A DNA stretch of 64,000 nucleotides from Amblyomma americanum (taxonomy: Eukaryota; Arthropoda; Arachnida; Ixodida; Ixodidae). The translations under genes and the position numbers were made by a program. The DNA lies in NCBI RefSeq assembly GCF_052857255.1, contig NC_135498.1, forward strand, positions 162,622,124-162,686,123, written 5' to 3'. Positions 1 to 11,779 of this stretch are shown in pieces. How positions within the stretch are numbered: position 1 is the stretch's first letter; the number at the start of each line of letters is the position of its first letter. The notes under the pieces are model-generated. The model was not told the origin of the DNA. It saw nothing but the letters and a program-made list of their open reading frames with translations, and did not search any database.

Positions 1-690
1 GGGCGAATTTTTTTTAACAGATATGAACACGTTTTTGGAGATTAATATTCAAACCCCGTTTTCCACCCCAGTCAACAATCCTTCCAACGTCACACTGCAA
101 AGCATCGCATTCAGCAGCATTGGCAACAGTTCTGTATAAAACACACTCATTAGCGGATAGTCTCCAAGATGACAACCAGTAAAAATGTCATTTATGATGG
201 TTAGAAACAGCAGCGGCCCCAGAACAGACCCTCGGAGAACATTAGAAATCACAACAGCTTCGTCAGAAATTTGACCACCAACCACCACTCTTAGAGTTCT
301 TATATAAAAGTATGTTTTGGTCGATGCTATTGTTTTACTGTAAATGTGGTAAGATATTTTTTAACAATCAAGCATTAAATACAACGTCAAACGCCTGTTT
401 AAATTGAGAAACAAGCAATCAAAAGAAAATCTTGTTTACAGTGAACAAGCAGTATCATAAACGAGTTCAGATAAATGTGGGGCTCAGGAAAATTCACTAC
501 AGAAGACATGCTGCTTAAAATTGATTAAAGAAAACCTGTGAAGATGATGTGCAATATTTCTAAATAAAAATGCATGCCCTATAACCTTGCAAACTTCACT
601 TGTGAGAGATACCGGGTGAAAATTTGACGCAAAATTATAGGGCCCCGGTTTATGAATATGCACAACGTGAGCCATTTTTCATTCAAGGAG
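1..690 (-). mobile_element. LINE fragment, reverse transcriptase remnant
   Basis: Read on the minus strand, 675-484 holds the start of a LINE reverse transcriptase: a VVHIHKPG...FHPVSLTSEVCKVIGH block, which resembles the family pattern VVPIHKSG...NYRPISLTSVVCKV. Further downstream, 288-49 holds RGSVLGPLLFLTIINDIF, the PQGSVLGPLLF-NDI palm motif with PQG changed to LRG. The two blocks lie in separate short frames, so the segment is broken by frameshifts or stops. The catalytic YADD box would lie before base 1 and is not visible. The motif style suggests the CR1/Jockey group. It is a dead copy, truncated by the window edge. Confidence 0.75.
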
Positions 691-2035
691 AAAATCATTG
701 TCTTCATTTTATTTTAAAAAATAAGATAAAGATATTTTTCCAGTGAGCCTCCACAATACGAAAGCAACGCATTTGATAATCCGTCAGGTCCGGGACCTTG
801 GAAAATTGCAGTCTTTTTAAGTAAAAACATAATGCCTCACTGGCCAAAAATGTCATCCACAGGCTCAACGCAGCATACACTAAGCTATGCAGTGTCAAGG
901 AAGCCAACATGACAAGAAAACACAGAGCTAAGGAATGCACTCGAGCCATTTGCTTTGCAGAGATTGTCACAAACTTCAAGACCGTCATGTAGAAGCGGCA
1001 GGATAGGCAGGTCATCCTTTCCATTTCGTTTAAAAACGTGCCGTAATTTTTCTGGCATTTTCGAGTACTGGAGTGAAAGGAAGAAAATATACATTCTTTG
1101 CTTGAGCCGCCAATATTTTCGGTTATTTTGTCAATTCGCTGAAGCATATCTCTACGTCTCTGTGAAAGATTCCTTCTAAAAGCTATCTATGATTGTTTTC
1201 TTTGGATAGCTTTAACTTACGCCTCTTCGTAAAACCAGGGCTGACTTCTGCTCCTCTGTTAAAAAGAAAATATTTGAGCCATTTTTTCAATATTTAGGCG
1301 AAATATTTGGATTCACGGTAATTCCGGAGAAAAAAAAATGAGAAGCTCGCATACAATCAACGAATATGCTGCCTGTGTCACGTTCCAGATCTGGGTTTTA
1401 AAGAAGCTATTAGTAAAACAAAGAAGCTTAATTCTGCAAGAAACTAATAATCTGCAGTCATTCTGTGCGTTGTTAAAGAAAGAAATGGATTCGATAAAAT
1501 CAATAGTATGCGAATGAATTATGTACTCAAGTATTTTACTTCGAACAAGTTAATAGCATGGACCGGTAATTACTTAAGTATAGATGTCACCCGAATTCTG
1601 AACTAGAATCGCCTTTTCCACCTTCCAATATTTCGGCAAGCCAGAAAACTGTAATGACTGTGCAGAATTTTTTAATAGAATTATGCAGCAATACACTTCA
1701 TTGTACATTACTATATTTTGCTCAGTAGAATTTGGGTCCAAACAAAAAGAACAATTATATCGCTTTTTAGTTTTCAAGCCCCAACCGTCTGTGCAAAGAC
1801 AGGACCCACAGGCTACAAATTTGCGTTTGACAAAACTGGAACCACCGCGGAAATAAATTGGTGACTGAGGACTAAACAGTGTCCTTCAATATATCACAGC
1901 GCCCGTGAGGTGGCACACGTGCATCACACTGAATTAGCTAGAGCAGTTCGTTTTTAGTACCAATCACAACAGACCCTGGATTGGAACCGACCCTATTTAT
2001 TGGTTACTTGGCAATGGTGGTCCAATAAAGCTCAT
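691..2035. other. No recognised feature
   Basis: This is AT-rich sequence. A 147-codon minus-strand frame (1147-704) contains a hydrophobic stretch around residues 75-110, but I recognise no family and see no coding signature. It sits directly upstream of the LINE fragment on the same strand and could be decayed LINE sequence. A 67-codon minus frame at 1777-1574 is also unrecognised. Confidence 0.3.
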
Positions 2036-2039
2036 TTAG

Positions 2040-2660
2040 TATGCACATTCACAACCCGTAAGCTTTCAGTTTTATTACCGCGCATTTCTCCGTGGCTAAT
2101 TTGTGGTAGAGCGGTCCAGCTAGGGGTGTAGTAGGGGTTGGACTGGCATCCTCAGAGCATGCGGCATATATTAGCAACCTGTCCACACTGTGGAAACTGC
2201 GGGGTGTGTTGTGTCGGGAACCACTGGTTAGTTTAGATGATATAAGAGAAGTATATGTCTGTAGGCGTCGGAGTGTGTATTTGATGGCCTTCATCAGTGT
2301 TTTGTACGGCGTGGGGTATGTTTGCCTAGCTTTTCTAAATGCGCCGAATAGTCTGTATATCACATTTTAGGCAACTAAGCGCCTACACTCTGCGCTGTCA
2401 CCTTGGGGAGACGCCTGATAAAGAAGAGCTGGCGCACGCCTGTGAGCAGTTTCGTTTCTTCCTGGTGGTTCCTTATGACCCGGGAGTCGAATGACTGTCG
2501 GAGGGGGAGGAGGGTGCTTAGTGAAAAGTCCTACGGTGTTGCTCGTCCCTGCGACCGGGTGGCCACCCCCGTGCAGGCGGTGTATTGCCAGTTGGTAAGG
2601 ACGCGCACGGCGGTAACGGGTCGCCAAACGCCGGTGTTCTTTTTATTAGGCTGATTTAGA
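2040..2660 (-). mobile_element. I-type LINE fragment: RNase H end and C-terminal tail
   Basis: On the minus strand, 2627-2367 reads VIRLPGHKEPPGRNETAH. This matches the last RNase H motif of I-group LINEs (PGHxGxxGNExAH), with one residue inserted between G and N. The next frame (2363-2049) reads YPTPYKTLMKAIKYTLRRLQT, like the PPPHKSLxKxEExxLRRLQTxTYP segment that follows RNase H in such elements. The two frames are separated by a stop. No reverse transcriptase is present. The copy is a decayed C-terminal remnant. Clade assignment beyond 'RNase H-bearing LINE' is inference. Confidence 0.6.
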
Positions 2661-3717
2661 AAAGTGTATGTACGCCTACGTACGCTAAACACAAGCATTT
2701 TGCGGCATGTTTCGCTGTTTGCGACATCAGCAATTTTCTAGTGGGATGAAACATAAGTCTGCAGTTACGCTTCAGGCACAATCAGGAGAGCAACAAAGAA
2801 TTCCTCCACTACGAAAAAGAAGGCGGCTGTTTAAACATTTCTTGCTACCTAAACAAAAACCTTATCAGAAGAAGAAATTTATAACGTCTACAATTTTGAT
2901 ACCTGACCTGTTTAATAGTCAAATATTAACACGCTCGTTTCGTTTACCGTTGCGATTGGTCAGCGGTGTAATACAGAACGCCGCGGACTGTGGCCAGTGT
3001 TACCAACTGCTGATTTTTTTAAAGTTGCATCCATCTATTACTGAGCGTATGCAAACAGAGATGGAGTGATATTGGATTGGATTAAATTGGGTGTTATAGC
3101 CTAGGGGCTTCATCTCGTTTTTGAACCGAGAATCACTTGCCTAGAAAGGCCAGGACCATCGCTCCTAACAAAAATACAGCAAGTTTATCGCTCATACGTT
3201 CCGTTATAGGCCAGACGACGAGAAGCGAAAGACGGATGGCCGATTTATGGCAAGTGAACATACTCTGAAACGCAGAAACAACGACGAATTCACTCCGAAG
3301 TTAATGATCCTTCTTCAGCAATGTTAGAAAAGATCTTTTAGCGTACTCAAGAGCCACACGCTACATTTGGGAAATAGCGTCAGAAGCGCGAGCGTAGGGT
3401 AAGGCCCGATATGAAATAGCGTTTCGCGCATGCGCACTAACCAGTACACTATCATTCATCATATGTCTGCGTACGCTATACTAAAACTGCTTATTATTTA
3501 CTCATAAGCAAAGGCGCTGCAGCAGACACGCACAGGATGGATACTTCGACGTTCCTGTGAAACGCATCGATCGATTATGACATTCGGCTGATGTAATTGT
3601 AAACGCACTGCGTGTGCAGAAACGCAGAGTCACCGGCGCCAAGATCCTACCTGTGAAAGCTGCCGAAGGAGAAGCGCACCGCTGACGTCTGCAATGTCTA
3701 GCTGTGAAATGCTGTTT
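2661..3717. other. No recognised gene; 120-codon basic frame
   Basis: A plus-strand frame at 2707-3069 encodes 120 residues rich in Lys and Arg in its first half. I cannot match it to a family, and no flanking exon signals are clear. The rest is unassigned, apart from a palindromic NRF1-like site at 3425-3436. Confidence 0.3.
3425..3436. promoter_or_regulatory. Perfect NRF1-type palindrome (possible)
   Basis: CGCGCATGCGCA fits the NRF1 consensus YGCGCAYGCGCR exactly. No transcript start or gene is recognisable next to it, so promoter function is only a possibility. A second exact copy lies at 20861-20872. Confidence 0.25.
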
Positions 3718-3960
3718 AATATGGTTTGTGGTTTATAAGGATTTAAAGTCCCATAGCTCCTCAGGTTATGAGGGAAGCTGTAGTGAAGGGCTCCGTAAAT
3801 TTCGACTACCTGCGGTTCTTTAGCGTGAACTGACATCGCACAGTACACGGGCCTTTATTATTAAGACTCCATCGAAATTTGATCGCCGCGGCCAGGATCG
3901 AACCCGCGTCTTTAGGTTCAGCAGCCCAGTGCCATAACCCCTCAGCCACCGTAGAGGCTC
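3718..3960 (-). mobile_element. tRNA-derived SINE variant, minus strand
   Basis: The tRNA-like head lies at the high-coordinate end: the reverse complement of the B box (GGATCGAACCC read on plus at about 3895-3905), followed by GAGCCACCG-type A-box sequence near 3950. The central body, with the blocks CACTGACATCGCACAGT-like and GTAGTCGAAAT-like, is shared with the other SINE copies. The 3' half (3718-3785) reads as TTTATAAGGATTTAAAGTCC and differs from the tail of the copies at 32.2 and 49.1 kb. There are therefore at least two 3' subfamilies in this window. Several substitutions indicate an old copy. Confidence 0.8.
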
Positions 3961-4435
3961 CTCTTTAATACTTCTGGTTGCTTTAAAATACACAACTGGT
4001 TAAACGTCTTCACTGAACTACAGAAATCGCGCATACGAGCGGTGTTCCAATAACGTGTTCCTGAATGTCTCAATCATGCAGATTATTTATTGTCTTCAAA
4101 AGGATGAGATACTGCGCCTATACGCGGCCGATTTCCGTGAAATCTGTTAATTGGAGACATGGCTGCGCAATATACTGTTCGAAACTAGACAAGAAAGCCT
4201 AAGAGAAGCTAGGAATTGGCCGGAATGTATGAACTCGTTATAATTGGCTTACGAGGTTGAGATTGTGGCAAGCTACCAGTGGGATAGGCCTTGCGGCTTC
4301 TGCCATCAGTTCCTGTAGCGTAGCGACACTTAAATGCTTACTAAGGTCCACAAATCAGGCACACACCTGATACCTGTGGGATCTACACAGCTATAAACAC
4401 ATTCACCGGTAGAAGTCATTAGTGAACTTCTGCTG
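3961..4435. other. No recognised feature
   Basis: I see no coding, repeat or RNA signal in this stretch between a SINE and a LINE remnant. Confidence 0.3.
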
Positions 4436-5450
4436 TCACCATCTGGAGTCGAAATCCGAGCCCTGTGGGAACTTTAAGAGAAGGCGTGAAGCCTCCTTTC
4501 TATGTGACTGTTTTCTGCGCGGGTAGACAATGTCCTGAGGGGAACTGTGAGGGACTCCTCTATTCTTGAGGTAAGCGAGCAACACACACCTTTTCGCTTC
4601 GTACACTGGACAGCAGATAAGATACTGTTCAATCAATATCACCGCACTCACCATATGTGGAAAACAGCGACGACGATGCCAGACGCGTCTTGTATATCAA
4701 CGCAGGGGTACTGGCAGAGCCCCTGCTAAGGCAATGTAGTACTGTAGCCTGCATGGTATCGTTTGAGTTACTTGGTTAAACATGGCTTGTTCTGTGAACT
4801 ACAAAGGGCACTTAAATGGCTGAGTGCCATTTCTCTGAAGAGTCTCGTGGCCTCTTGAGGGACTTTTCTCTATGTATTACCTGACAGTGTTTATGGGCGA
4901 GGCTGTCCGCCAAATCGTTGCCAATGACACCTATATGTGAGGGCACCTTTTGGAATCTCGTGTAAAAGCGTCCGTTGTGAAAATTATGCACTATGCTTAG
5001 AGAACTAAGAGGCAAGGCACCAGTAGAGAACACACGCTCTAACCCTTGAGGGGAAGATTTTGAATCTGTCAGGATCACAACTGGTTGAGCCGGCCATTAC
5101 CCTAGCTTCCGCAAAGCCACTTTAATTGGATTGCTTTCGACCGTTTTGGAGAGAACGACTTCAGTGAATCGTACAGACCGGGCAATATTCAAAGCAGTAA
5201 TGTGAAGCGCTACTGCGCTTACTCCTGCGTCCTTATCTTGAGGAGCATCATTCAAAATTTGAAGCTGACGGCATAATCTGTTTCTAAAGGTTCAAGTAGG
5301 AACGAACGCGTTGCCCCCAAAGAAGAACATGCGCTTAGCTTGCAAATGTCCACGGTGGTTTCAACCGCCTCCTTTGTATTCGAACTTCAAGGCCTAGGCA
5401 ACTAAGAGTATTAAAGGCCAAGTGAGCTCGGGGCTCAGATATTTTTCGTA
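4436..5450 (-). mobile_element. LINE fragment with RNase H domain and C-terminal zinc-binding tail
   Basis: On the minus strand, 5078-4812 reads ILTDSKSSPQGL, the RNase H motif around the second catalytic Asp, and then VPSHIGVIGNDLADSLA, the PSHxGVxGNExAD motif. The GNE Glu is changed to Asp in this copy. Downstream, 4654-4436 gives CPVYEAKRCVLLAYLKNRG, matching the CPxYxxxRxxL region that ends many RNase H-bearing LINEs. Cysteines of the CxxC-type knuckle appear just before it in another frame, with a stop between. Sequence from about 5080 to 5450 is probably the start of the same domain but is too decayed to be sure. Non-functional. Confidence 0.75.
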
Positions 5451-6252
5451 TCTGCTGCACAAGGGCTCGCTCAGCTACCGTTTCTTCCAGGCGGACAAGT
5501 TGCATTATAAACCTATGTGAAACGATAATGCTAATAGGTTTCGATAGTGACTCATGAAGAACTGAATTATTTGCTGCCGCATGCGGAAATCAAAGGCCTC
5601 TTTTTGTGCTCTTTCTATGCAAAATTTGGAAACGGTCAAGCTGTGATATCAACAGGGAAATTGCCATCGCGTGCATTCAGCGATCCCTTACGTCAAGAAA
5701 TGCTATTTCGGGAAGGCTACTTCTAAGAATGTATACTGAGTTTCTGGTCCGCCAGGCTACGTTTCACGTCTCAGAGGTTAATGCCTTGTCCTGCTTCCAA
5801 GCCGTTAGCGTTACGACATCAGAAGAAATGTACTGATTCTTTCCTTAACCAACCACTGCGATGACTAATGATTGTGCTGCTCAGTGGATATGGCGGTCGA
5901 AATTATCCGATGCCTTCTGCTATGACGTCCCACATAGCCTGAGTTGGTTTTCGATACAAAGCCCATAAAATAATAAAAGCAATCTTTCTTCCACCTTAAT
6001 TGCACAAACATAACATAAACAGCACTTAACGGGAAACTTCCTACAGTGCCTTATTCGAAGGTGGGATTTCTGTATTCCACGAAAACCTATTACGCAATAC
6101 TATGTGTATAAAATGCATGTATACTGTCTCCCAGCCGCACTGTCAACCTTAAGTTTCAGTTTCTTTTAGTACAGAGGTTCGCAAAATATACCCCTCTTTA
6201 TATCTTTAACAGGTGATGGCACCCGAAGACGACGCTTTTTCTACCCATCGAG
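5451..6252. other. No recognised feature
   Basis: A 76-codon plus frame at 5606-5836 has no recognisable motif. The rest is unassigned single-copy-looking sequence leading into the tandem array. Confidence 0.3.
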
Positions 6253-7282
6253 CCGAAAACCATCATTAAGACGACGCAGAGGGTAGTGACCCGCAACCTA
6301 AAAGGTAACATACTACCCCCTGTGACTATCCAGTCTCTGATGTCATGAAACGACGAACTTTTATTTTCAAGTTTTTCTTAACAATTGTACGTATTTTATA
6401 GAAGAAAGGCATTGTGAGATACTTTTCAAAGACCATAATTAAGACGACGCAGAGGGTAGTGACCCGCAATCTAAATGTCGACATATTACCCCCTGTGAAT
6501 AACCAGTCACAGGTGTTATGAAACGAAGAACCTTTATTTCAAAGTTTTTCTCAACAATGGTACGTTTCTGTAGAAAAAAGGCATTTTGAGATACTTTTCA
6601 AAGACCATTATTAACACGAGGCACGGGGTAATGACCCGCAATCTAAAAGGTAACATATTGCCCCCTTTGAATAACCAGTCTCAGATATCATGAAACGAAG
6701 AACTTTTATTTTAAAGTTTTTCTCAACAATAGTACGTATTTTGTAGAAAACAGGCACCTTGAGATGCTTTTCCAAGACTATCATTAAGACAATGCAGACA
6801 GTAGTGACATGCAGTCTAAAATGTAACATGTTACCCCATGTGAATAACCAGTCTCGAATGTCATGAAACGAAGAACTTTTATTTTAAAGTTTTTCTCAAC
6901 AATGGTGTGTATTTTTGAAGGAAAAAAGCATCTTGAGATACTTTTCAAACCATCATTAAGACGACGCAGAGAGTAGTGACCCGCAATCTAAAAGGTAACA
7001 TATTTCCCCCTGTGACTAACTCGTCTCAGATGTCATAAAACGAAGAACTTTTTCTTTAAAATTTTTTCCAACAATGGTATGTATTTTGTAGAAAAAAGCT
7101 ATTTTGAGATACTTTTCAAACGCTTTCATTAAGACGACACAGAGAGTAGTGACCCACAATCTAAAAGGTAACATATACCCCCGTGAATATCCAGTCCCAG
7201 ATGTCATGAAGCAAAGAAATAAACGTTTTTCCTAACAATAGTACGTATTTTGTAGAAAAAAAGGCATTTTGAGATACTTTTG
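6253..7282. repeat. Diverged tandem array, six units of 172-173 bp
   Basis: The anchor block around GTAGTGACCCGCAATCTAAA recurs at about 6283, 6456, 6628, 6801, 6973 and 7146, a spacing of 173, 172, 173, 172 and 173. Each unit also repeats a TCATGAAACGAAGAACTTTTA-like block and a TTTTGAGATACTTTTCAAA-like block. Units differ at many positions, so the array is old and not homogenised. Because the period is not a multiple of three, no frame runs through it. The short minus-strand frames inside it (6829-6611, 7207-7016) merely translate the same unit. The unit length is satellite- or nucleosome-like. Function is unknown. Confidence 0.93.
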
Positions 7283-7433
7283 AATGAATTTACTACGCCA
7301 CAAAACATTTGTGCACCTCGTTACATTATTGTATTTACACTAAAATATATATATGCAGTCTCAAGCTACACACGTACCTTATAAATATAAATGATCCTAG
7401 CTATCACTTGTGCATTTAAGAGAGTTCAGGGCA

Positions 7434-7483
7434 GTAAAAACTGCTAGTTATAAGCCAAACGGCTTATAACTAGCAGTCTTTAA
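7434..7483. repeat. Perfect 17-bp-stem hairpin, 4-nt loop
   Basis: Arm 7440-7456 is the exact reverse complement of arm 7461-7477, around the loop AAAC. Pairing continues outward for four A-T/T-A pairs after one A/C mismatch. There is no T-run terminator context or gene beside it. It could be the trace of a foldback repair event or a small cruciform-forming site. Confidence 0.85.
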
Positions 7484-8185
7484 ATGGCAATGTCATATCT
7501 GTGAAAGCGGCGTAATTGTCTGGTGGTGATGAGCGTATTGAGGATGATGTAATGCTTAGCAATCACGCGGCACAGCAAAAACAGTGCATGCAAACATGGA
7601 GTAAACGAACGTGCGCTCTGACCGCCTTATCCTCTTTATCTATCTTTTGCAAAACTTTTGCATGACTGCCTCCTGCATTAGTGTTCTGTGACAGTTGAGA
7701 AGCATGGCGAGCGCTGTGGCATGTATTAATTGTAAGCGTTTGAAGATTGGTTTCACCACAAGGACACATACGCCGTTGTTAGAACCACTGAAGAAGTCAT
7801 TTTGGACGTTGGAGAAGGTGGTCTGTCAAATGTCACGCCAAGGAGCCCTGTGGGCTTCCAAGCAGGCAGTAGTGCAGGGCATGAATTTAGGCCTCCCAAT
7901 GGTTTATAGCGTCCACCGACATCTTCGAACACATATTTCTGTGCCTCGTCGTGGTCCAGATGCGACAGCCGTAGCCTGGATAGCACCCGATAGTAAAGGT
8001 GCCAGCTGCCGAGCACCGTAGCCAGCGAGCCACCGTGGCAGCTAGGTTAGCTTCTGGCGCTTTGAAATATATACTGCATTGTTTTTTATGCTCCAGCTAT
8101 GGCCTCGGGGTGCACCGCTGGCAGACATCCGGATCGATGAAGATGCCAATACGAAACCGAAAGGGACGCCACCTTCACCTAGCAA
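7484..8185. other. No recognised feature; overlapping short frames on both strands
   Basis: Frames of 68-108 codons lie on both strands between 7563 and 8253. The longest is plus 7695-8021. None shows a domain I recognise, and they overlap antisense. The region is moderately GC-rich. I do not call a gene. Confidence 0.3.
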
Positions 8186-8419
8186 CACATCTACCCTTCC
8201 ACCGGATTACTGCTGAAAGCATATGCTGTCAGCTTTTATATCTAACTGCTTGAGCAACACTTTTTGTGCCTGCTGGTTGAATAAGTTACGGCTCCAATAG
8301 TCACATCTACCCTTCCACCGGATTACTGCTGAAAGCATGTGCTGTCAGTTTTTATATCTAACTGCTTGGCCAACCCTTTTTATGCCTGCTGGTTGAATAA
8401 ATTAAGGTTCCAATAGTCA
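8186..8419. repeat. Tandem duplication, 2 x about 116 bp
   Basis: The segment starting CACATCTACCCTTCCACCGG at 8186 is repeated at 8302, both running through TGCTGGTTGAATAA to the end near 8419. The copies differ at only about eight positions by eye, much less than the 172-bp array upstream, so this duplication is more recent. Confidence 0.92.
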
Positions 8420-9618
8420 TTTTTTCTCGAAGTGAGTAAAAAAAGTCCGCAATGTTATTACTGCCACATTATGAAAAGGCAACTACTCCTGCGCCTGGTT
8501 GAGATATACAATTTTCTAACCATTGTCAAACTACCAGCACTGCTTCAATGCTATTTGCTATCAGCCCCTTGATGCTGACAGTCCTCTCGCACCATTACTT
8601 CATGTTTTCTTAAACAATTTAACACAAACGCATCGAAGCACTCATCTCATTCTGTTCGGTGTTCTCAATTTACCTGCATAAGTTGGTCCGATCCTGCCTC
8701 TGCACTATCGAAAGCAGCCCGGTAAGTTATTTCTTGAGGACGTGTCTAACATTTGGCTTCAAACAGCATGTCGCTGATCTCAACCGCATTACCGATTGCT
8801 GGTGCAACAATTTATATCTCTTGTAACAACTCACGAAGGTAAGTTTTATCCTATCACCCTGTTCAGCTGTTTCAGCGATCAATTAGCAATACACACTTCG
8901 GCTTCGTTTTATTCAAACGTACTAAAAAATCATAAAAAAACTCATGGTATATGATAAAGTTGTGTATGTCAGCATGACTGAAAAATTGTCAGGCGGCTAT
9001 TTCACCTTCACTGAAGACATTCTGCGAAGTTCGCTGCAGTCTAATGGGGTCACTGTACAAAAACGTGCGGATCGCCTTCCTTTTCTATTAAAGTTGTTAG
9101 CCAGTGCACTGTGTGTCAAGTCCTACTTTCGTCCGTCGTCTGCCAGCGCTTCAGATTTCACTAATGGGTTAATTGCTTTTCAAAGTATGCATGCGGCGGC
9201 TTATACATCTCTGCATTCCCAACATTACTATTGCAAAACAAGTAACATCATCCTGTAATTTTTTACCCCTCAAAAGACTAAGTAGCAAGAAAACGCTTTT
9301 TTCAATCAACTAAATGATCTAACTCTTCTCCCATATGGCAGAAGTATTACGCTGTCGTGCAAGAATGCGAAAGGCCAACCGCTCAACATTAACGCCCGTT
9401 TGTTTTACCACTTTACCATCCACGCTGGAAACTGTGTTTTAGTGCGAAAGCTCACTTCACGGGGTCAAGCCCAGTCAAGAATCGTTTGGCATTCATGAAC
9501 TTCAAGGAGCAGAAATTAACTAAATATTGCAGCGACGGTGATTAGAAACCGCGGCGGCGCGAACCAACCAGCTTCGCTGGCCACTGCCGGAGAGCACTAT
9601 GCGATCGCCGCAGCCGAT
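8420..9618. other. No recognised feature
   Basis: This is AT-rich sequence. A 104-codon plus frame at 8944-9258 has no recognisable motif. Nothing else supportable was seen. Confidence 0.3.
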
Positions 9619-10070
9619 CACATCATCATCATCACCACCCTGACTACGCCCACTGGGGGGAAAATGCCTCTTTCATGGCTCTCCAATTAACCTGCCCATC
9701 GCCAGCTGCGACCACCGTGTCGCCGCAAACATCTTAATCTCATCCGCTTACCTGAATTTTTGTCGCCCACTGGCTACACTTGCCTTCTCATGGAATCCGC
9801 TCCGCTACTCTTCAGGCTCCGCTACCCTTAAGGACGAGCGCTTATCTTGCTATCGTTTTACATGCCTTGCTCAAACTGTCTTCTTCCTATTGTTTTCGAG
9901 TAGGATGTCATTGACCCGCGTTTGTTCTCTCACTCCCTCTGACCGCTTCCGGTCTGTTAAAGCTACGCCAATCATTTTTCTTTCCATAGCTCGCTGCGGT
10001 GTCCTTGAGCTGAAATCTTTTCGTTAGCCTCCACGTTTCGGCCTCATAGGTGAGTACTGGTAAGATACAG
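9619..10070 (-). mobile_element. RTE-type LINE 3' end, minus strand
   Basis: The block aligns by eye with the better-preserved minus-strand LINE at 60863-61693. Shared stretches include TCTCCAATTAACC, AGGATGTCATT-ACCCG and TTTTCGTTAGCCTCCACGTTT. It begins on the plus strand with (CAT)n, which is a (TGA)n tail at the element's 3' end and is typical of the RTE clade. The coding frame is destroyed by indels. Similarity fades after the GTGAGTA-TGGTAAGAT block near 10070, so the copy is 5'-truncated. Confidence 0.85.
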
Positions 10071-11442
10071 CTACCAATAACGCCTCGTGTTACTACAACT
10101 CACCCTCGCGCAGCACACTGCACATCGCCGTCTTCATCAACTTACATCTGCGGCTCAAACAGATCAGATCAGCTTAACCTCGATCGCAGGTTAACCTGAG
10201 TATAAGATCGTTGCAGACGTTCCGACGGCGCATAATCATGAGCCAGCTACGCTAAACACATGTTTTCTCGTCTTCTGGAAATAGCTTTACAAAACCTTAC
10301 CATTTTTTAAGAAAATCTTTCACCATGATCAGTTATATCATACTTCAGTTCGTAATATCTGTAACTTACGATTCTTGAAACCGGTTACAAATTTTCTAAA
10401 CATAACATTAAGTTCGCTTTTCGCTAATGAACTGCTTGACAGATTTCTCGATTCACCATAATTTTCGTTCCGCCTCTTGAAAAATATCACATCTGATCCC
10501 ATGGGCTGCATTTACAATGACTTTTTTAAAGATCTCTTGCGGCCAAGTGAACCCTACTATAGTTTCGAGCACCGGCGCAGGCGTTCCCTCCGATAACCCA
10601 AACCTGCTCTCTGCTTTTCGTTTGGGGTGAGCGTAATGCACCAGTCCTCTCTCTGTCGTGGGAGCCTTTATCGAACAGTTCGTGTAGGGATTTTGATATA
10701 CCGCGTTCGGAATGAAGTTGGTGTGTGGTCGTTGTACCTGTGACAACCCACCTGCACGGCTGCGTTTCTCCCGTACATGCCAGTGTTATCGCGGTGCCCA
10801 TATTATTGGTCATTTTTCCAACATCTCGCATCCGCTTTAAACTCTTTGTTAGGTCGTTGGCCGCCGCATCCTCTGTCGTTGGTGCTGTCAACTGTGCAAT
10901 CGCTACGTATAAGTCACTTAGTATTCGACAAATATTTGCAGTTCTCTGTTCTGGATTGTCTCCTGAAGCGGTCGCAATGGTGTTGACTGCTCCACATATG
11001 TCAAGCAATTCCGCGTGTAAGATTAAGCCTCCTGGTAGGGGACATCTGTTTCAGACGTTGAGTAGGAGTACTGGCACACAGACCAAGGACATACGAACCC
11101 TCTCAGTTGGAGTAGCAGGCCAAGGTTACCTTACCGCGGCCAACCTGCAAACCTTTCCTTTTATTAAATTCCTTTCTTCTCCTCCCTTAATTGCAGCGTC
11201 CGTGTAGAGGTCTATTGTGCTCGGTGTTCTTATCAGTTCTGTTCTCTTTTCAAAAGCTGACCGCGCCTCTACGTTTTGCCTACTGGTAGGTCGCTGTAGC
11301 CTGGCACACCAGATACGATCAAGTACTGCAGCACAACATGCCATCGCGGCATACGGTACTGAGAGCGGCCTGCTTTCAGTAGCGTAGGAGAGGCCGACTG
11401 AGTTACGAACCGCAGCTTTGAAGGCTACGAGAACGACGGACA
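10071..11442. other. Unrecognised; 160-codon minus frame and neighbours
   Basis: The minus frame 11008-10526 (160 codons) and the overlapping minus frames 10746-10453 and 11443-11126 are fairly long for this AT-rich context. One contains DLYTDAA, which resembles the first RNase H motif of a LINE. No second motif supports that reading, so I leave the segment unassigned. A plus frame at 10725-11207 overlaps antisense and is probably a shadow. Confidence 0.3.
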
Positions 11443-11545
11443 AGTTGCTGCTGCACCTACACCCCCATCACTCCTATTTCTCCATCTGTACCTGAGAGCC
11501 ATCTCTTCCTTTTAATAAAGGTTTTATTCATTCATTCATTCATCC
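11443..11545 (+). mobile_element. LINE 3' terminus with AATAAA and (ATTC)n tail
   Basis: A plus-strand AATAAA at about 11513 is followed 11 bp later by (ATTC)n, that is CATTCATTCATTCAT to 11545. This polyadenylation signal plus short-microsatellite tail is how several LINE families end. Only the 3' terminus is recognisable. The coding part, if any is present upstream, is not identifiable. Confidence 0.5.
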
Positions 11546-11779
11546 CGTCGGCATTATCCAAGTAATTGAATCATTACAGAATTCTTCATCCACTGGTGTG
11601 GATGTTATCGACGTCCAAGTGCCGAAAAATATTTATTTCTGTAGCCTGTTCTAAAATTACAAAAAAAGCTCGACACCGGTGCAAGCTACATGATTGGCAG
11701 ATGGCAACGTCATCTCAGTCTTAAAAAAGGAAGCCGTTTATCACCGAGTCCTCAATACCTATTTGTATATGAAGGGTCA

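Noticed and set aside
6253..7282. CRISPR-like regular repeat
   Set aside because: Units are contiguous 172-bp tandem repeats with no repeat-spacer structure, the genome is eukaryotic, and no cas genes are present.
11126..11443. RNase H start suggested by DLYTDAA on the minus strand
   Set aside because: It is a single short motif with no second catalytic block in order and no RT nearby on that strand.
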